A stretch of DNA of 36,805 bases from assembly GCA_019638075.1 (NCBI GenBank), contig JAHBUM010000005.1:1-36805 (forward strand), written 5' to 3'. The translations under genes were made by a program, and so were the position numbers. This document shows positions 9,059-17,037 of the stretch, piece by piece (the stretch's first letter is position 1; each line of letters opens with the position of its first letter). The stretch is from Flavobacteriales bacterium. Lineage in GTDB: Bacteria; Bacteroidota; Bacteroidia; Flavobacteriales_F; PHOS-HE28. The notes beneath the pieces are model-generated. The model was given only the letters and a program-made list of their open reading frames with translations. It had not been told where the DNA came from and did not search any database.

Positions 9059-9400
9059 ATGGACAGCGTAAGACAGAACAAGGTGAACAGCCTGTTGCAG
9101 AAGGAACTGGCGGTCATCTTCCAGCAGGAGGCCCGCAACCTGTTGCCCGGCGGCCTCATCACGGTATCGGCCGTGCGCGTGAGCCCCGACCTCGGTATCG
9201 CCAAGGTGTTCCTCAGCCTGTTCCCGGTGAAGGACAAGAAGGCGGTGATCGAAGTGATCAAAGCGCAGGCCCACCGGTTGCGCGGGCAGCTCGGCACGCG
9301 CATCGGCAAGCAGATGCGCGTGGTGCCGGAACTGCTGTTCTATGTGGACGATTCGCTGGACCGTGCCGAGGAGATCGACAAGTTGTTGAAAGGTGAGTGA
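9059..9400 (+). CDS. rbfA: Ribosome-binding factor A
   Basis: RbfA binds the free 30S subunit and helps maturation of the 16S rRNA 5' end; it matters for growth in the cold. The protein has 113 residues, the normal size. The start MDSVRQNKVNSLLQKELAVIFQQE and the core ITVSAVRVSPDLGIAKVFLSLF match the single type-II KH fold. The C-terminal segment ELLFYVDDSLDRAEEIDKLL is the family's conserved end. Start choice is firm because the conserved helix begins at once and a -7 box lies just upstream. The 113 bp between this gene and the methyltransferase gene contain nothing recognisable. Confidence 0.95.
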   Translation: MDSVRQNKVNSLLQKELAVIFQQEARNLLPGGLITVSAVRVSPDLGIAKVFLSLFPVKDKKAVIEVIKAQAHRLRGQLGTRIGKQMRVVPELLFYVDDSLDRAEEIDKLLKGE

Positions 9401-9513
9401 AAGGTGTGCAACCCAGCGGAATATTCGGGATCGCACCCGTAGCGTCGACCCAGTGCCTTCGCCGAAGCATAGCGTAGGAGGAACGGGGCGACCAATGATA
9501 CCAAGCCAATAGC

Positions 9514-10332
9514 ATGCAGTACGACCCCGTGAAGCGCCGGTTGGGCGTCGTCTTCAACCGCACGCCGCTCCTGCGCAAGCTGTTCTACAAGCTGCTCGAC
9601 CTGCTGCTGCTGCGTTGCTGGCACATCCAGCGCGAACTGCGGAAATGGATCGCGGAACGCGCGCAGCAGAACAAGCCCGTCACCGCGATCTATGATGCTG
9701 GCGCCGGTTTCGGACAGTACACCTACTGGCTCAGCGGCAAGCTCCCCATAGCGAGCATCACGGCCATCGACGTGAAGGAGGAACAGGTCGCGGATTGCAA
9801 TGCGTTCTTCCAGCGGATCGGCCGACCACAGGTGAAGTTCGAGGTGGGCGATGTCACCAAGTTCCAGCAGCCGGGTGCCTTCGACCTCGTGGTGTGCGTG
9901 GACGTGATGGAGCACATCCTGGAGGACGAGGCCGCGCTGCGCTGTTACAGCACTTCGCTGAAGGCGGGCGGCATGCTCATCATCAGCACGCCGAGCGACC
10001 AAGGGGGAAGCGATGTGCATGAAGAAGGGGAAGGCTCCTTCATCGAAGAGCACGTGCGCGACGGCTACAACATCGACGACATCAAGGCGAAGGCGCTGCG
10101 CAACGGCTTCAGCAAGGTGGAGACACGATACAGCTATGGCCCACCGGGCAAGGTCAGCTGGAAGCTCAGCATGAAGTGGCCGCTGCTGATGCTGCAGGCC
10201 AGCAAGCTCTTCTTCATCGTGCTGCCGTTCTACTACCTCATCGCCTACCCCATCGCCTTCGTGCTGAACATGGCCGATGTGCGGATGACGCACCGAACGG
10301 GAACGGGGCTGATCGTGAAGGGGTGGAAGTGA
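9514..10332 (+). CDS. Class I SAM-dependent methyltransferase
   Basis: The protein has 272 residues. A Rossmann-like methyltransferase core carries motif I at about 61-69 (DAGAGFGQY), a motif II acidic residue in AIDVKEEQ, and motif IV around FDLVVCVDVMEHI. The first 50 residues are basic and helical (RRLGVVFNRTPLLRKLFYKLLDLLLLRC). A C-terminal hydrophobic stretch at about 225-250 (LFFIVLPFYYLIAYPIAFVL) suggests membrane association, which is common in ubiquinone- or lipid-type methyltransferases. The substrate is not identifiable. It lies downstream of rbfA on the same strand but 113 bp away, so co-transcription is uncertain. Confidence 0.88.
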   Translation: MQYDPVKRRLGVVFNRTPLLRKLFYKLLDLLLLRCWHIQRELRKWIAERAQQNKPVTAIYDAGAGFGQYTYWLSGKLPIASITAIDVKEEQVADCNAFFQRIGRPQVKFEVGDVTKFQQPGAFDLVVCVDVMEHILEDEAALRCYSTSLKAGGMLIISTPSDQGGSDVHEEGEGSFIEEHVRDGYNIDDIKAKALRNGFSKVETRYSYGPPGKVSWKLSMKWPLLMLQASKLFFIVLPFYYLIAYPIAFVLNMADVRMTHRTGTGLIVKGWK

Positions 10333-10393
10333 GGTGGTCTGCAACTACGCCATGAGCCCGCCCAGAGCATGATCGCCTGACCCGCCGCAACGA

Positions 10394-11647
10394 TCAACGC
10401 CGATCGCGCACCTCCGGCAACGTGTTCACTCCCGGATCGACATACACGGCCCTGATCTCCCGCAGCCGGTAGGACACCGCAGCCGTGGTGGTGTACGCTG
10501 GTATTAGGAAATTCAACACCCATGCGAGGAACAGGAGCGCCACCGCCCTGTTCCGGCCCACGCGCACGCCAAGCACCACCACACCGATGACCATGGCCGG
10601 AAAGGCCCAGCACAGCATGCGCGTGGTATCGAAGGCGATGAGCAACGTGAAGCTCACCGATACCATCAGCAGCAGCGCCCAGTGGAACCGCCCGTCGCGA
10701 AGGCCACCCATGAAGAGCAGCACGGCAAGCACCACCCCATGCAGGCGGAACGCGGCGAAGGCGCCGGCCATGGTCGCCAGCGGGCCAACAGCGAGGCACG
10801 CCGCCACGTTCTCCCGGCTGAAGTAGAACGATGTGGAAAGCGCACTGGCATCGTGCCGCAACGCCCACCAGCGGTAGCATGCGTATGGCAGCAGCAGCAA
10901 CGCGAGAATGAGGGATCGTCGCACCCCGGTCCGCCATGGTACCGCGCCCTGAACACCGGCCACGAGCCACGCCGGCAGCAGGAAAGCGGAGGCATCGTGT
11001 GCCATCACCCCCAGCGCCATGAACGCACAGGACACGAACGGGCGTCGGATGTGCAAGAGCGCCATGCCGCACATGAAATAGCCGACCACATCCACCAGGC
11101 CCGGTGCTGCCAGCGCTTGCAGGCCTACCGGAGAGAACACGATGGCGAGCATGGCGCAGAAGGCCAGTGTGGGTGGAGCGCCCTCCCTCCTGCACCACAC
11201 GTTCACCAGTGCCACAAGGCCGACGAGGAAGAACCACGGCACGAACACGAAGAGCGGTCCGCGCAGGTGAAGCACCCACCCGATCAACGGCGCAAGGATC
11301 CGGTTCCGCAGGAAATTCGCGCTGTCCACATCCCACGGTGCCTCGGACAGACTTGCGTACAGCAGCCCGTGCGACCAGGGTTCCGTGCCGCCATTCACGT
11401 GGATGTATGCCCACAGGACCAGCAGCAGCGCGATCACCAACGAGCCGGTCCACAAGCCCACGCGTGCATACCACCGGAGCAGGAGCGAATCAGCGGTATC
11501 CAGGAACGCACCGAACCGATGCACGGGCGGACCCGGCCTGAAGCCGCGTACCCACCTGCCATCGGCGTACAGAACGGCGATGCAGGAGACCGCACCCACC
11601 GCCACCACGAGCGGCAGCACGACCCGAAGTGCTAAATGCAGGTCCAT
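10394..11647 (-). CDS. Polytopic membrane protein, tandem paralogue 2
   Basis: The protein has 417 residues with roughly ten hydrophobic helices and no recognised catalytic domain. It is clearly paralogous to the protein encoded next to it at 11734-12966. Both start MDLH-AL, both carry WYARxGxWxGSL and VNGGTEPxSHG, then FRNRILAPLIGWVLHLRG (NFLRNRIL here), VNVWCRREGA, MAHxAS, and LLIAFDTTRMLCWAFP. The general layout, with a conserved extracytoplasmic loop after helix 2 and many helices, would fit a GT-C-like lipid-linked glycosyltransferase, but this is speculation. The ATG at 11647 is chosen by alignment of its N-terminus with the paralogue. Residues upstream of it in the same frame are a shadow of the paralogue's coding sequence. 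Confidence 0.8.
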   Translation of the reverse strand: MDLHLALRVVLPLVVAVGAVSCIAVLYADGRWVRGFRPGPPVHRFGAFLDTADSLLLRWYARVGLWTGSLVIALLLVLWAYIHVNGGTEPWSHGLLYASLSEAPWDVDSANFLRNRILAPLIGWVLHLRGPLFVFVPWFFLVGLVALVNVWCRREGAPPTLAFCAMLAIVFSPVGLQALAAPGLVDVVGYFMCGMALLHIRRPFVSCAFMALGVMAHDASAFLLPAWLVAGVQGAVPWRTGVRRSLILALLLLPYACYRWWALRHDASALSTSFYFSRENVAACLAVGPLATMAGAFAAFRLHGVVLAVLLFMGGLRDGRFHWALLLMVSVSFTLLIAFDTTRMLCWAFPAMVIGVVVLGVRVGRNRAVALLFLAWVLNFLIPAYTTTAAVSYRLREIRAVYVDPGVNTLPEVRDRR

Positions 11648-11733
11648 TGCAGGAGCAGGATCTTCACGCCCGGTTCTATTGACCGGTCGTGGGCCCTGCG
11701 ATGATACGGATATGCACGGGACAAGTGCGGTGG

Positions 11734-12966
11734 TCAGCACGTGGACGTGAGCGGAGACTCCTTCACATGATCCCTGATGTTGTTGAGACGGTGTGACTCG
11801 GCCCCCGACGTGGAGTACGGCGCGATGAGGAAGTTCAAGGCCCAGGCCAGCAGGAACAGCGCGGTGGCACGCCTGCGCCCCACGCCCCTGCCCAGTTCCA
11901 CGCCACCAAGCGCCAGCAGCGGGAAAGCCCAGCACAGCATGCGCGTGGTGTCGAAAGCGATGAGCAGCGACAGGCCGACCGTCGCGGACAGCAGCATGGC
12001 CCATTGCGCGCGGCCGTTCCGCAGGCCAGCCCAGAAGAGCGGAACAGCGAGCACAAGCCAGTGCAACCGGAAGACCGCGAAGGCTCCCGCAACAGTAGCC
12101 ATGGGCCCCACGGCGAGGCAGGCCTCCATGTTGCGCCCACTGAAGTAGAGCGCCACCGAAAGCCCTTCACCGGCATGCTGGACCACCCACCAACGGTACG
12201 CGGCATAAGGCACAAGCATCGCCACAAGAAGGAGGATACGCCGGAAGTGCATCCCGAAGGGCACACACCCGACCGCCATGAGCCACGCAGGAATGATGAA
12301 TACCGATGCTTCATGCGCCATCACCGCCAGGGCCATGCAGGCGCACGATACGATCGGATCGCGCACGCGCAGCAACGCCACGGCGATGAGGAAATAGCTC
12401 GCCGTTTCGATGAAGCCGGGCAGTGCCAGGGCGTGCATGGCCACCGGGGAGAAGACCATGCCCAGCGTGATGGACAGAGCGAGCAGGGAACCCGCACCCT
12501 CCCTTCTGCACCACACGTTCACCACCGTGAGAAGGCCCACGAGGAAGAGCCACGGCACCAGCACAAAGAGCGGACCGCGCAGATGCAGCACCCAGCCGAT
12601 CAGCGGCGCGAGGATCCTGTTGCGGAAGGGATTGTCCGTGCCGGTGTCGAACGGAGCCTCGGAAAGCGCGGCATAGCAGATGCCGTGTGAAACAGGTTCC
12701 GTACCGCCATTCACGTAGAAGAACACCACGACCACCAACGCCGCTGCGATGATCAGCGAACCCATCCACACTCCCATCCGCGCATACCACCGCTCCAGGC
12801 GCGCATCAATGACATCCATGGCTGCGGCAATGTGGCGCACGAACGGCCCGGTACCGAGATCCCTTCCCGCCCACCGGCCATGGGCACCCATCACGATGAC
12901 GACGATGAGCGCACCCATCAGCAGCGCGAGCGGTAGCACGACAAAGAGCGCGGAGTGAAGGTCCAT
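11734..12966 (-). CDS. Polytopic membrane protein, tandem paralogue 1
   Basis: The protein has 410 residues with about ten predicted TM helices, starting with MDLHSALFVVLPLALLMGALIVVIVMG. It shares long conserved blocks with the downstream paralogue, for example GGTEPVSHGICYAALSEAPF and RNRILAPLIGWVLHLRGPLF. The function is unknown. The most conserved loop (S-E-A-P...F-R-N-R-I-L) probably faces the periplasm between helices and may be functional. The ATG at 12966 is preferred over 13026 because it aligns with the paralogue start. The gene is separated by 75 bp from the interrupted barrel gene upstream and by 86 bp from paralogue 2, so the three may form one transcript. Confidence 0.8.
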   Translation of the reverse strand: MDLHSALFVVLPLALLMGALIVVIVMGAHGRWAGRDLGTGPFVRHIAAAMDVIDARLERWYARMGVWMGSLIIAAALVVVVFFYVNGGTEPVSHGICYAALSEAPFDTGTDNPFRNRILAPLIGWVLHLRGPLFVLVPWLFLVGLLTVVNVWCRREGAGSLLALSITLGMVFSPVAMHALALPGFIETASYFLIAVALLRVRDPIVSCACMALAVMAHEASVFIIPAWLMAVGCVPFGMHFRRILLLVAMLVPYAAYRWWVVQHAGEGLSVALYFSGRNMEACLAVGPMATVAGAFAVFRLHWLVLAVPLFWAGLRNGRAQWAMLLSATVGLSLLIAFDTTRMLCWAFPLLALGGVELGRGVGRRRATALFLLAWALNFLIAPYSTSGAESHRLNNIRDHVKESPLTSTC

Positions 12967-13041
12967 GATGGGAACGGCATCCTCCGCGACCGTCACGAAG
13001 GATGATGCGAGGATACGCAAAGGCACGGACCCGGCCAGCGA

Positions 13042-13755
13042 TCACCCCACCGCTGGCACCGCTTCCACAGGCGATCCTTCCTGCTGCCTCTTCCGCCCTT
13101 GGTGCAGCACATACCCCACGGTCAGCACCAACTGATCGTTGAACAGCGGCGACATGAACCCATCGCTGTGGTCCTTGACGTCCTGAAGCCCGCGATACGC
13201 GCGGACACCCACATCGAACCGCTCGCACAGGCGAACGCCAGCCTCGGCGACCACGCCCACATCGGTACGCGTCAGCCCAAGCTTCTTGGTGGAGTAGGTA
13301 TGATCCTGCAGGCCAACTCCGATCCATTAACGGTAGGTGGTGAAGGTCCCCTCCCCGGCCATGTACACACTCACTTGGGTGCCCAAGCCGAAGTACACAC
13401 CACACCATCCGGCCCGCACCATCATCGGCAGCCCGATGTAATGCACCCGCCGATCGCCTTCATACGCCTTGTATCCCCGGATCCAATGCTCCTCGTGCCC
13501 GGTGTACGACGACCAGTTCAATCCGGTGGCGAACGAAAGCGGTCCGGACAAAGGATGGCTGGCCGCGATGCCGAGGATCCATCCCGTGCGGTGGCCCACC
13601 TCTTGGAACTCGCCACGGCTCACGGCAGGCCGAAGATCCGTCCGCATCCGGGACAGCCCGGCACCGGCGAACGTCTGGACCTCCCATTGGGCCGCGACCG
13701 ATCCCATCAGCAGAAGACCGATCCAAATGACGATGATGCGTGATCCGTTACGCAT
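13042..13755 (-). pseudogene. Outer-membrane beta-barrel protein interrupted by an in-frame TAA
   Basis: One reading frame runs from ATG 13755 to TGA 13042 (238 codons) and is broken only by TAA at 13327-13329 (codon 143). The first part has a signal peptide (MRNGSRIIVIWIGLLLMGSVAAQ) and alternating strands such as GWILGIAASHPLSGPLSFATGLNW. The part after the stop continues in the same frame with WIGVGLQDHTYSTKKLGLT, VGVVAEAGVRLCERFDVGVR and QLVLTVGYVLH, which are typical barrel strands. The full length, about 237 residues, suits an 8-10 strand porin-like barrel. Either the gene carries a recent nonsense mutation, or the base is a sequencing error, or the stop is read through. The part after the stop is well preserved, so the event looks recent. 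Confidence 0.75.
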
Positions 13756-13776
13756 GGCTGGTGCGATGTTGTTGAA

Positions 13777-13784
13777 CGAAGATA
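13777..13784 (-). promoter_or_regulatory. -7 box TATCTTCG for the barrel gene
   Basis: Read on the minus strand this is TATCTTCG (TAnnTTYG), ending 21 nt before the ATG at 13755. It may also serve the two membrane-protein genes downstream. Confidence 0.5.
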
Positions 13785-13883
13785 TTCGGATCCGCTTGAT
13801 CGTGTACGAGTGCGAGGGTGACAGAGTGCAAGAGATGGAGAACGCCTGCCGAGGTTGAAAAACCGGATCTTCGCACCGTTCCC

Positions 13884-15101
13884 ATGAACCTCCCGCTCCT
13901 CTTCGCCCGCCGCTACCTCTTCGCCAAGCGGAGCACCAACGCCATCAACATCATCACGGCCATCAGCATCGTGGTGATCGCGGTAGTCACTGCGGCGATG
14001 GTGGTGGTGCTGAGCACGCTCAACGGCATATCCGATCTCGTTGATACGATCTACAGCCCGTTCGATCAGGACATCACCATCACGCCAGCGGAGGGCAAGA
14101 CCTTCGAGCGCGGCACCGTGGACCTGGAACGCGTGCTGGCGATGCCCGCCGTGAAGAACACCAGCTGGGTGATCGAAGAGAATGTACTGCTGCGCAGTGG
14201 CGACCAACGCATGGTGGCGACCATGAAGGGCGTGGAGCCACGATACCTCGGCATGAGCCGCATGGCGCGTTACATGTACAGCGGCGAACCCACGTTCGAG
14301 GGGCTGACCGGCCCTGCGGCGTTGCTGGGCGTAGGGCTGAAGGCCGAACTGGGCGTACCGCTGGATGACGGTGTGTTCCAAGCCTTGGAGATCAGCGCAC
14401 CGATCCGCGGCCGCAAGCTGAGCAAGTACCAGCAGCGTGCCTTCGAGACGGTGGCGATCGCCGTGCGCGGGGCTTTCAGCATGAACCTCGATTTCGACAT
14501 GAAGTACGCGCTGGTGCCCTTGAGCACTGCGGCTGAAGTGCTGCACTACGACAGCGCGGTCACAGCCTTGGAGATCGAGCTCACCGACAAGAAGCACATG
14601 GACAACACCGCCGATGAACTGCGCGCGCAGCTCGGCCCCGCCTTCACCGTGAAGACGCGCTACCAGAAGAACGCGCTGATGTACCAGACCAACGCGAGCG
14701 AGAAGGTGTTCACGTTCGTGGTGCTCAGTTTCATCGGCCTTATCGGCGCGTTCAACATCATCGCCTCGCTCACCATGATGATGATCGAGAAGCGCCGCGA
14801 CATGGGCACGCTCGCGGCGATGGGCGCCATGCCTTCAACAGTGCGCGGCATCTTCTTCGGCGAAGGGCTGCTGATCGTGGTGGTGGGCATCGCCGTGGGC
14901 CTGTTGTCCGGCCTCGGGATCTGCCTGGCACAACAACACTTCGGTTTCGTACAACTCAGCGATTCCGTGGTCGACGCCTATCCGGTGCATGTGATGGGCA
15001 CCGATCTGGTCATCATCGCCATCGCCGTGTTCGCGATCGGGCTCGCAGCCTCGTGGATCCCGTTGCGCATGTTGAGCAAGCGTTTCCTGCGGTCGGGGTA
15101 A
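13884..15101 (+). CDS. LolC/LolE-like ABC transporter permease (FtsX family)
   Basis: The protein has 405 residues with the FtsX/MacB layout. TM1 is at about 22-45 (INIITAISIVVIAVVTAAMVVVL), followed by a large periplasmic MacB-like domain (about 46-270) and three C-terminal helices starting at VFTFVVLSFIGLIGAFNIIASL. The conserved cytoplasmic loop EKRRDMGTLAAMGA lies between TM2 and TM3 and contacts the ATPase partner. By family it should take part in lipoprotein release from the inner membrane or a related mechanical step; no ATPase gene is adjacent. The ATG at 13884 starts MNLPLLFARRYLFAKRS, the usual N-terminus of these permeases, so the longer frame from 13818 is rejected. Confidence 0.92.
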   Translation: MNLPLLFARRYLFAKRSTNAINIITAISIVVIAVVTAAMVVVLSTLNGISDLVDTIYSPFDQDITITPAEGKTFERGTVDLERVLAMPAVKNTSWVIEENVLLRSGDQRMVATMKGVEPRYLGMSRMARYMYSGEPTFEGLTGPAALLGVGLKAELGVPLDDGVFQALEISAPIRGRKLSKYQQRAFETVAIAVRGAFSMNLDFDMKYALVPLSTAAEVLHYDSAVTALEIELTDKKHMDNTADELRAQLGPAFTVKTRYQKNALMYQTNASEKVFTFVVLSFIGLIGAFNIIASLTMMMIEKRRDMGTLAAMGAMPSTVRGIFFGEGLLIVVVGIAVGLLSGLGICLAQQHFGFVQLSDSVVDAYPVHVMGTDLVIIAIAVFAIGLAASWIPLRMLSKRFLRSG

Positions 15102-15112
15102 CGGGGCAGTTT

Positions 15113-15482
15113 CCGGTTGTCGGTTGTCAGTTATCAGTTGTCAGTTGACAGTCTCCTTGGTGGTGGCTCCTTGGTGGGACAAAGCTTCAATAGACCTCCG
15201 TCCTAATTCGATCCAACCACGGATGAACTCCGATCGACACGGATCGATGGCTGCGGCATCTGTGTCCATCTGTGTTCATCTGTGGTTCAAAAACCGTTGC
15301 TCCGCCACAGGCGGAGCAATTAGGACGGAGCTCTAATGCTCAAACTCCAAAGCCGCTTTGAGCTTGGAACTTGAGCCTTGTAGCTTGAAGCTTTGGTGCC
15401 GCAGCACGGAAATGATCCGTTCCGTGCAGGAGCCACGGACGCAGGCATTTCCTGACAACTGACCACTGGCAACTGACAACCG
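15113..15482. repeat. Repeat island E2: nested inverted repeats between convergent genes
   Basis: The whole gap between the permease stop and the dusB stop is a nested repeat structure. The outer left arm (15113-15151) is tandem AGTTGTC-like heptamers, and the outer right arm (15452-15482) is their inverted copy. Inside lie several more pairs. CTCCGTCCTAATT at 15196-15208 pairs perfectly with 15318-15330. A 30-nt segment at 15215-15244 pairs imperfectly (5 mismatches) with decamer repeats CATCTGTGTN at 15257-15287. TTGCTCCGCC at 15297-15306 pairs with 15310-15319 over a 3-nt loop. GCTCAAA at 15338-15344 pairs with 15357-15363. CACGGAA at 15405-15411 pairs with 15420-15426. No coding region is convincing here. 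Confidence 0.85.
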
Positions 15483-15483
15483 C

Positions 15484-16473
15484 CTACACCACCGCCAGCG
15501 CGTACATCCCCTTCACCTCGTCGAGGATCGCCTCCAGCACTGCGGGATCCTTCTCAGTACACAGGCGCAACCGCACCTCCTTCACGTTCGGCAAGCCCTT
15601 CAGGTAATTGCCGTAATGACGGCGCATCTCCACCACGCCTTCCCACGGCCCTTTCCAAAGCAATGAACTGCGCAGGTGCTCGCGCGCGGCTTCCACACGG
15701 TCGGCCACCGAAGGCGCGGGCAGGTGCTCGCCCGTGGCGATGAAATGCTTGATCTCGTTGAAGATGAACGGATGGCCGATGCTGGCACGACCGATCATGA
15801 TGCCATCCACACCGTAGCGGGCGCGGTATTCCACGGCCTTCTCCGGGCTGTCGATGTCGCCGTTGCCGAAGATGGGGATGTGGATGCGCGGGTTGTTCTT
15901 CACCTCACCGATCAAGGTCCAATCCGCAGGGCCCTTGTAGAGCTGCGCGCGGGTGCGCCCGTGGATGCTCAGGGCTTGGATGCCCACGTCCTGCAGGCGT
16001 TCGGCCACTTCCATGATGTTCTTCGTGGCATCGCTCCAGCCGAGGCGCGTCTTCACCGTCACGGGCAGCTTCACGGCCTTCACCACCTTCTCGGTGAGGC
16101 GCACCATCTTGTCCACGTCCTGCAACAAACAGGCTCCGGCGCCCTTGTCCACCACCTTCTTCACCGGGCAGCCGTAGTTGATGTCGATCAGGTCGGGGCC
16201 GGCGGCCTCGGCGATGCGGGCGGCCTCTTCCATGGCATCCTCACTTCCGCCGAACAGCTGGATGCCCACCGGCCGCTCGTACTCGAAGATATCCAGCTTC
16301 TTCAGCCCCTTCGCAGCCTTGCGGATCAGCCCTTCGCTGCTGATGAACTCGGTGTACATCAGGTCGGCGCCGTGCTTCTTGCACAAGGCCCGGAACGGCG
16401 GGTCGCTCACGTCCTCCATGGGGGCGAGGAGCAGCGGGAATTCCGGGAGGGTGATGGGGCCGATGCGGGGCAT
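15484..16473 (-). CDS. dusB: tRNA-dihydrouridine synthase (DusB type)
   Basis: This FMN enzyme reduces specific uridines of tRNA to dihydrouridine in the cytoplasm. The protein has 329 residues. The TIM-barrel start LLLAPMEDVSDPPFRALCKKHGADLMYTEF carries the FMN-binding and family motif. The active-site Cys is C102 in DINYGCPVKKV. The phosphate-binding IFGNGDI and GIMIGRASIGHPFIF segments follow, and the C-terminal helical RNA-binding domain ends with the RRHYGNYLKG region. All are intact. The start is at 16473 (MPRIGPITLPEF); the longer frame crosses the antitoxin gene on the other strand and the -7 box at 16482-16489, so it is rejected. Confidence 0.94.
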   Translation of the reverse strand: MPRIGPITLPEFPLLLAPMEDVSDPPFRALCKKHGADLMYTEFISSEGLIRKAAKGLKKLDIFEYERPVGIQLFGGSEDAMEEAARIAEAAGPDLIDINYGCPVKKVVDKGAGACLLQDVDKMVRLTEKVVKAVKLPVTVKTRLGWSDATKNIMEVAERLQDVGIQALSIHGRTRAQLYKGPADWTLIGEVKNNPRIHIPIFGNGDIDSPEKAVEYRARYGVDGIMIGRASIGHPFIFNEIKHFIATGEHLPAPSVADRVEAAREHLRSSLLWKGPWEGVVEMRRHYGNYLKGLPNVKEVRLRLCTEKDPAVLEAILDEVKGMYALAVV

Positions 16474-16481
16474 GGAAGCCG

Positions 16482-16489
16482 CGAATTTA
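16482..16489 (-). promoter_or_regulatory. -7 box TAAATTCG for dusB
   Basis: Read on the minus strand this is TAAATTCG, ending 8 nt before the dusB ATG. It shares a 48-bp gap with the antitoxin promoter. Confidence 0.55.
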
Positions 16490-16509
16490 CGGGGATGGGC
16501 GGGTGTGGT

Positions 16510-16517
16510 TACCTTTG
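16510..16517 (+). promoter_or_regulatory. -7 box TACCTTTG for the antitoxin gene
   Basis: This is a perfect TAnnTTTG box ending only 4 nt before the ATG at 16522, so the mRNA is predicted to be leaderless. Confidence 0.6.
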
Positions 16518-16521
16518 GGGT

Positions 16522-16722
16522 ATGGACGCCAGAGGACACACGGTCACGAAAAAGGCGCTGCTGAAGAGCGTGCGTGAAATGCCGGACCGCGTGTCCGTGG
16601 AGCAATTGATCGACCGCCTACTGCTTCTGAGCAAGATCGAGCGGGGCCTTGAGCAATCCGCTAAAGGTGAGGTCTACACCACGGAAGAGGCCCGGAAGCG
16701 TTTGCGGAAATGGTCGAAGTGA
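16522..16722 (+). CDS. Antitoxin-like small protein of a ParE-type module
   Basis: The protein has 66 residues and is charged and helical (VTKKALLKSVREMPDRVSVE, then LIDRLLLLSKIERGLEQSAKGE). The C-terminal part VYTTEEARKRLRKW resembles the tail that wraps the toxin in many ParD/RelB-type antitoxins. Its 3' end overlaps the start of the downstream ParE-like frame by 13 bases, the usual antitoxin-toxin arrangement. The N-terminal half is clearly similar to the protein at 17038-17304. Antitoxins of this type neutralise the toxin and often repress their own operon. The family assignment comes from context and general sequence character rather than a diagnostic motif. Confidence 0.7.
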   Translation: MDARGHTVTKKALLKSVREMPDRVSVEQLIDRLLLLSKIERGLEQSAKGEVYTTEEARKRLRKWSK

Positions 16723-17026
16723 AGTGGACCCACGATGCGATCGGCGATATTAATGGGTCGCCGAGTACATCACCCGAGACTCCCCAAGGTCCGCCATACT
16801 GATCATGGAGCGCTTCTTCGAATGCGCGGACCTACTGGAGAAGAACCCACGCCGGGGAAGACCGGTGCGGGAGGTCGGCATTGATACGATACGCCAACTC
16901 ACCGTGAGCAGCTACCGGCTCATCTACTTCATCGTGGACGAGGAGCGTATCGACGTACTGGCCGTCCATCATCAGAAGCGCCAGCTACCGCGAACGCTGA
17001 TCACGAGGCGGATGCGGAAGCGGTAG
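16710..17026 (+). pseudogene. ParE/RelE-superfamily toxin with a single-base frameshift
   Basis: From ATG 16710 the frame reads MVEVKWTHDAIGDIN, a typical ParE beginning, then runs to a stop soon after. Shifting frame at the GGG run 16755-16757 restores VAEYITRDSPRSAILIMERF, then FFECADLLEKNPRRGRPVRE and IRQLTVSSYRLIYFIVDEER with the final VLAVHHQKRQLP. Together these give the complete fold of a ParE-like toxin of about 105 residues, including the basic GRPVRE and YRLIYFI motifs. One base appears to be missing near 16755, so the toxin is either inactivated, or a homopolymer sequencing error is present. The intact antitoxin remains upstream. Confidence 0.8.
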
Positions 17027-17037
17027 GAACAAGAGGC

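Noticed and set aside
9401-9513. Possible small RNA or regulatory element between rbfA and the methyltransferase gene
   Set aside because: I see no stable hairpin, promoter box or conserved motif in these 113 bp.
11648-11733. Possible promoter between the tandem membrane-protein genes
   Set aside because: No TAnnTTYG box in the right orientation was seen; co-transcription from upstream is more likely.
15113-15151. Possible CRISPR array made of GTTGTCAG repeats
   Set aside because: The units are contiguous heptamers with no unique spacers, appear as inverted arms, and no cas gene is near.
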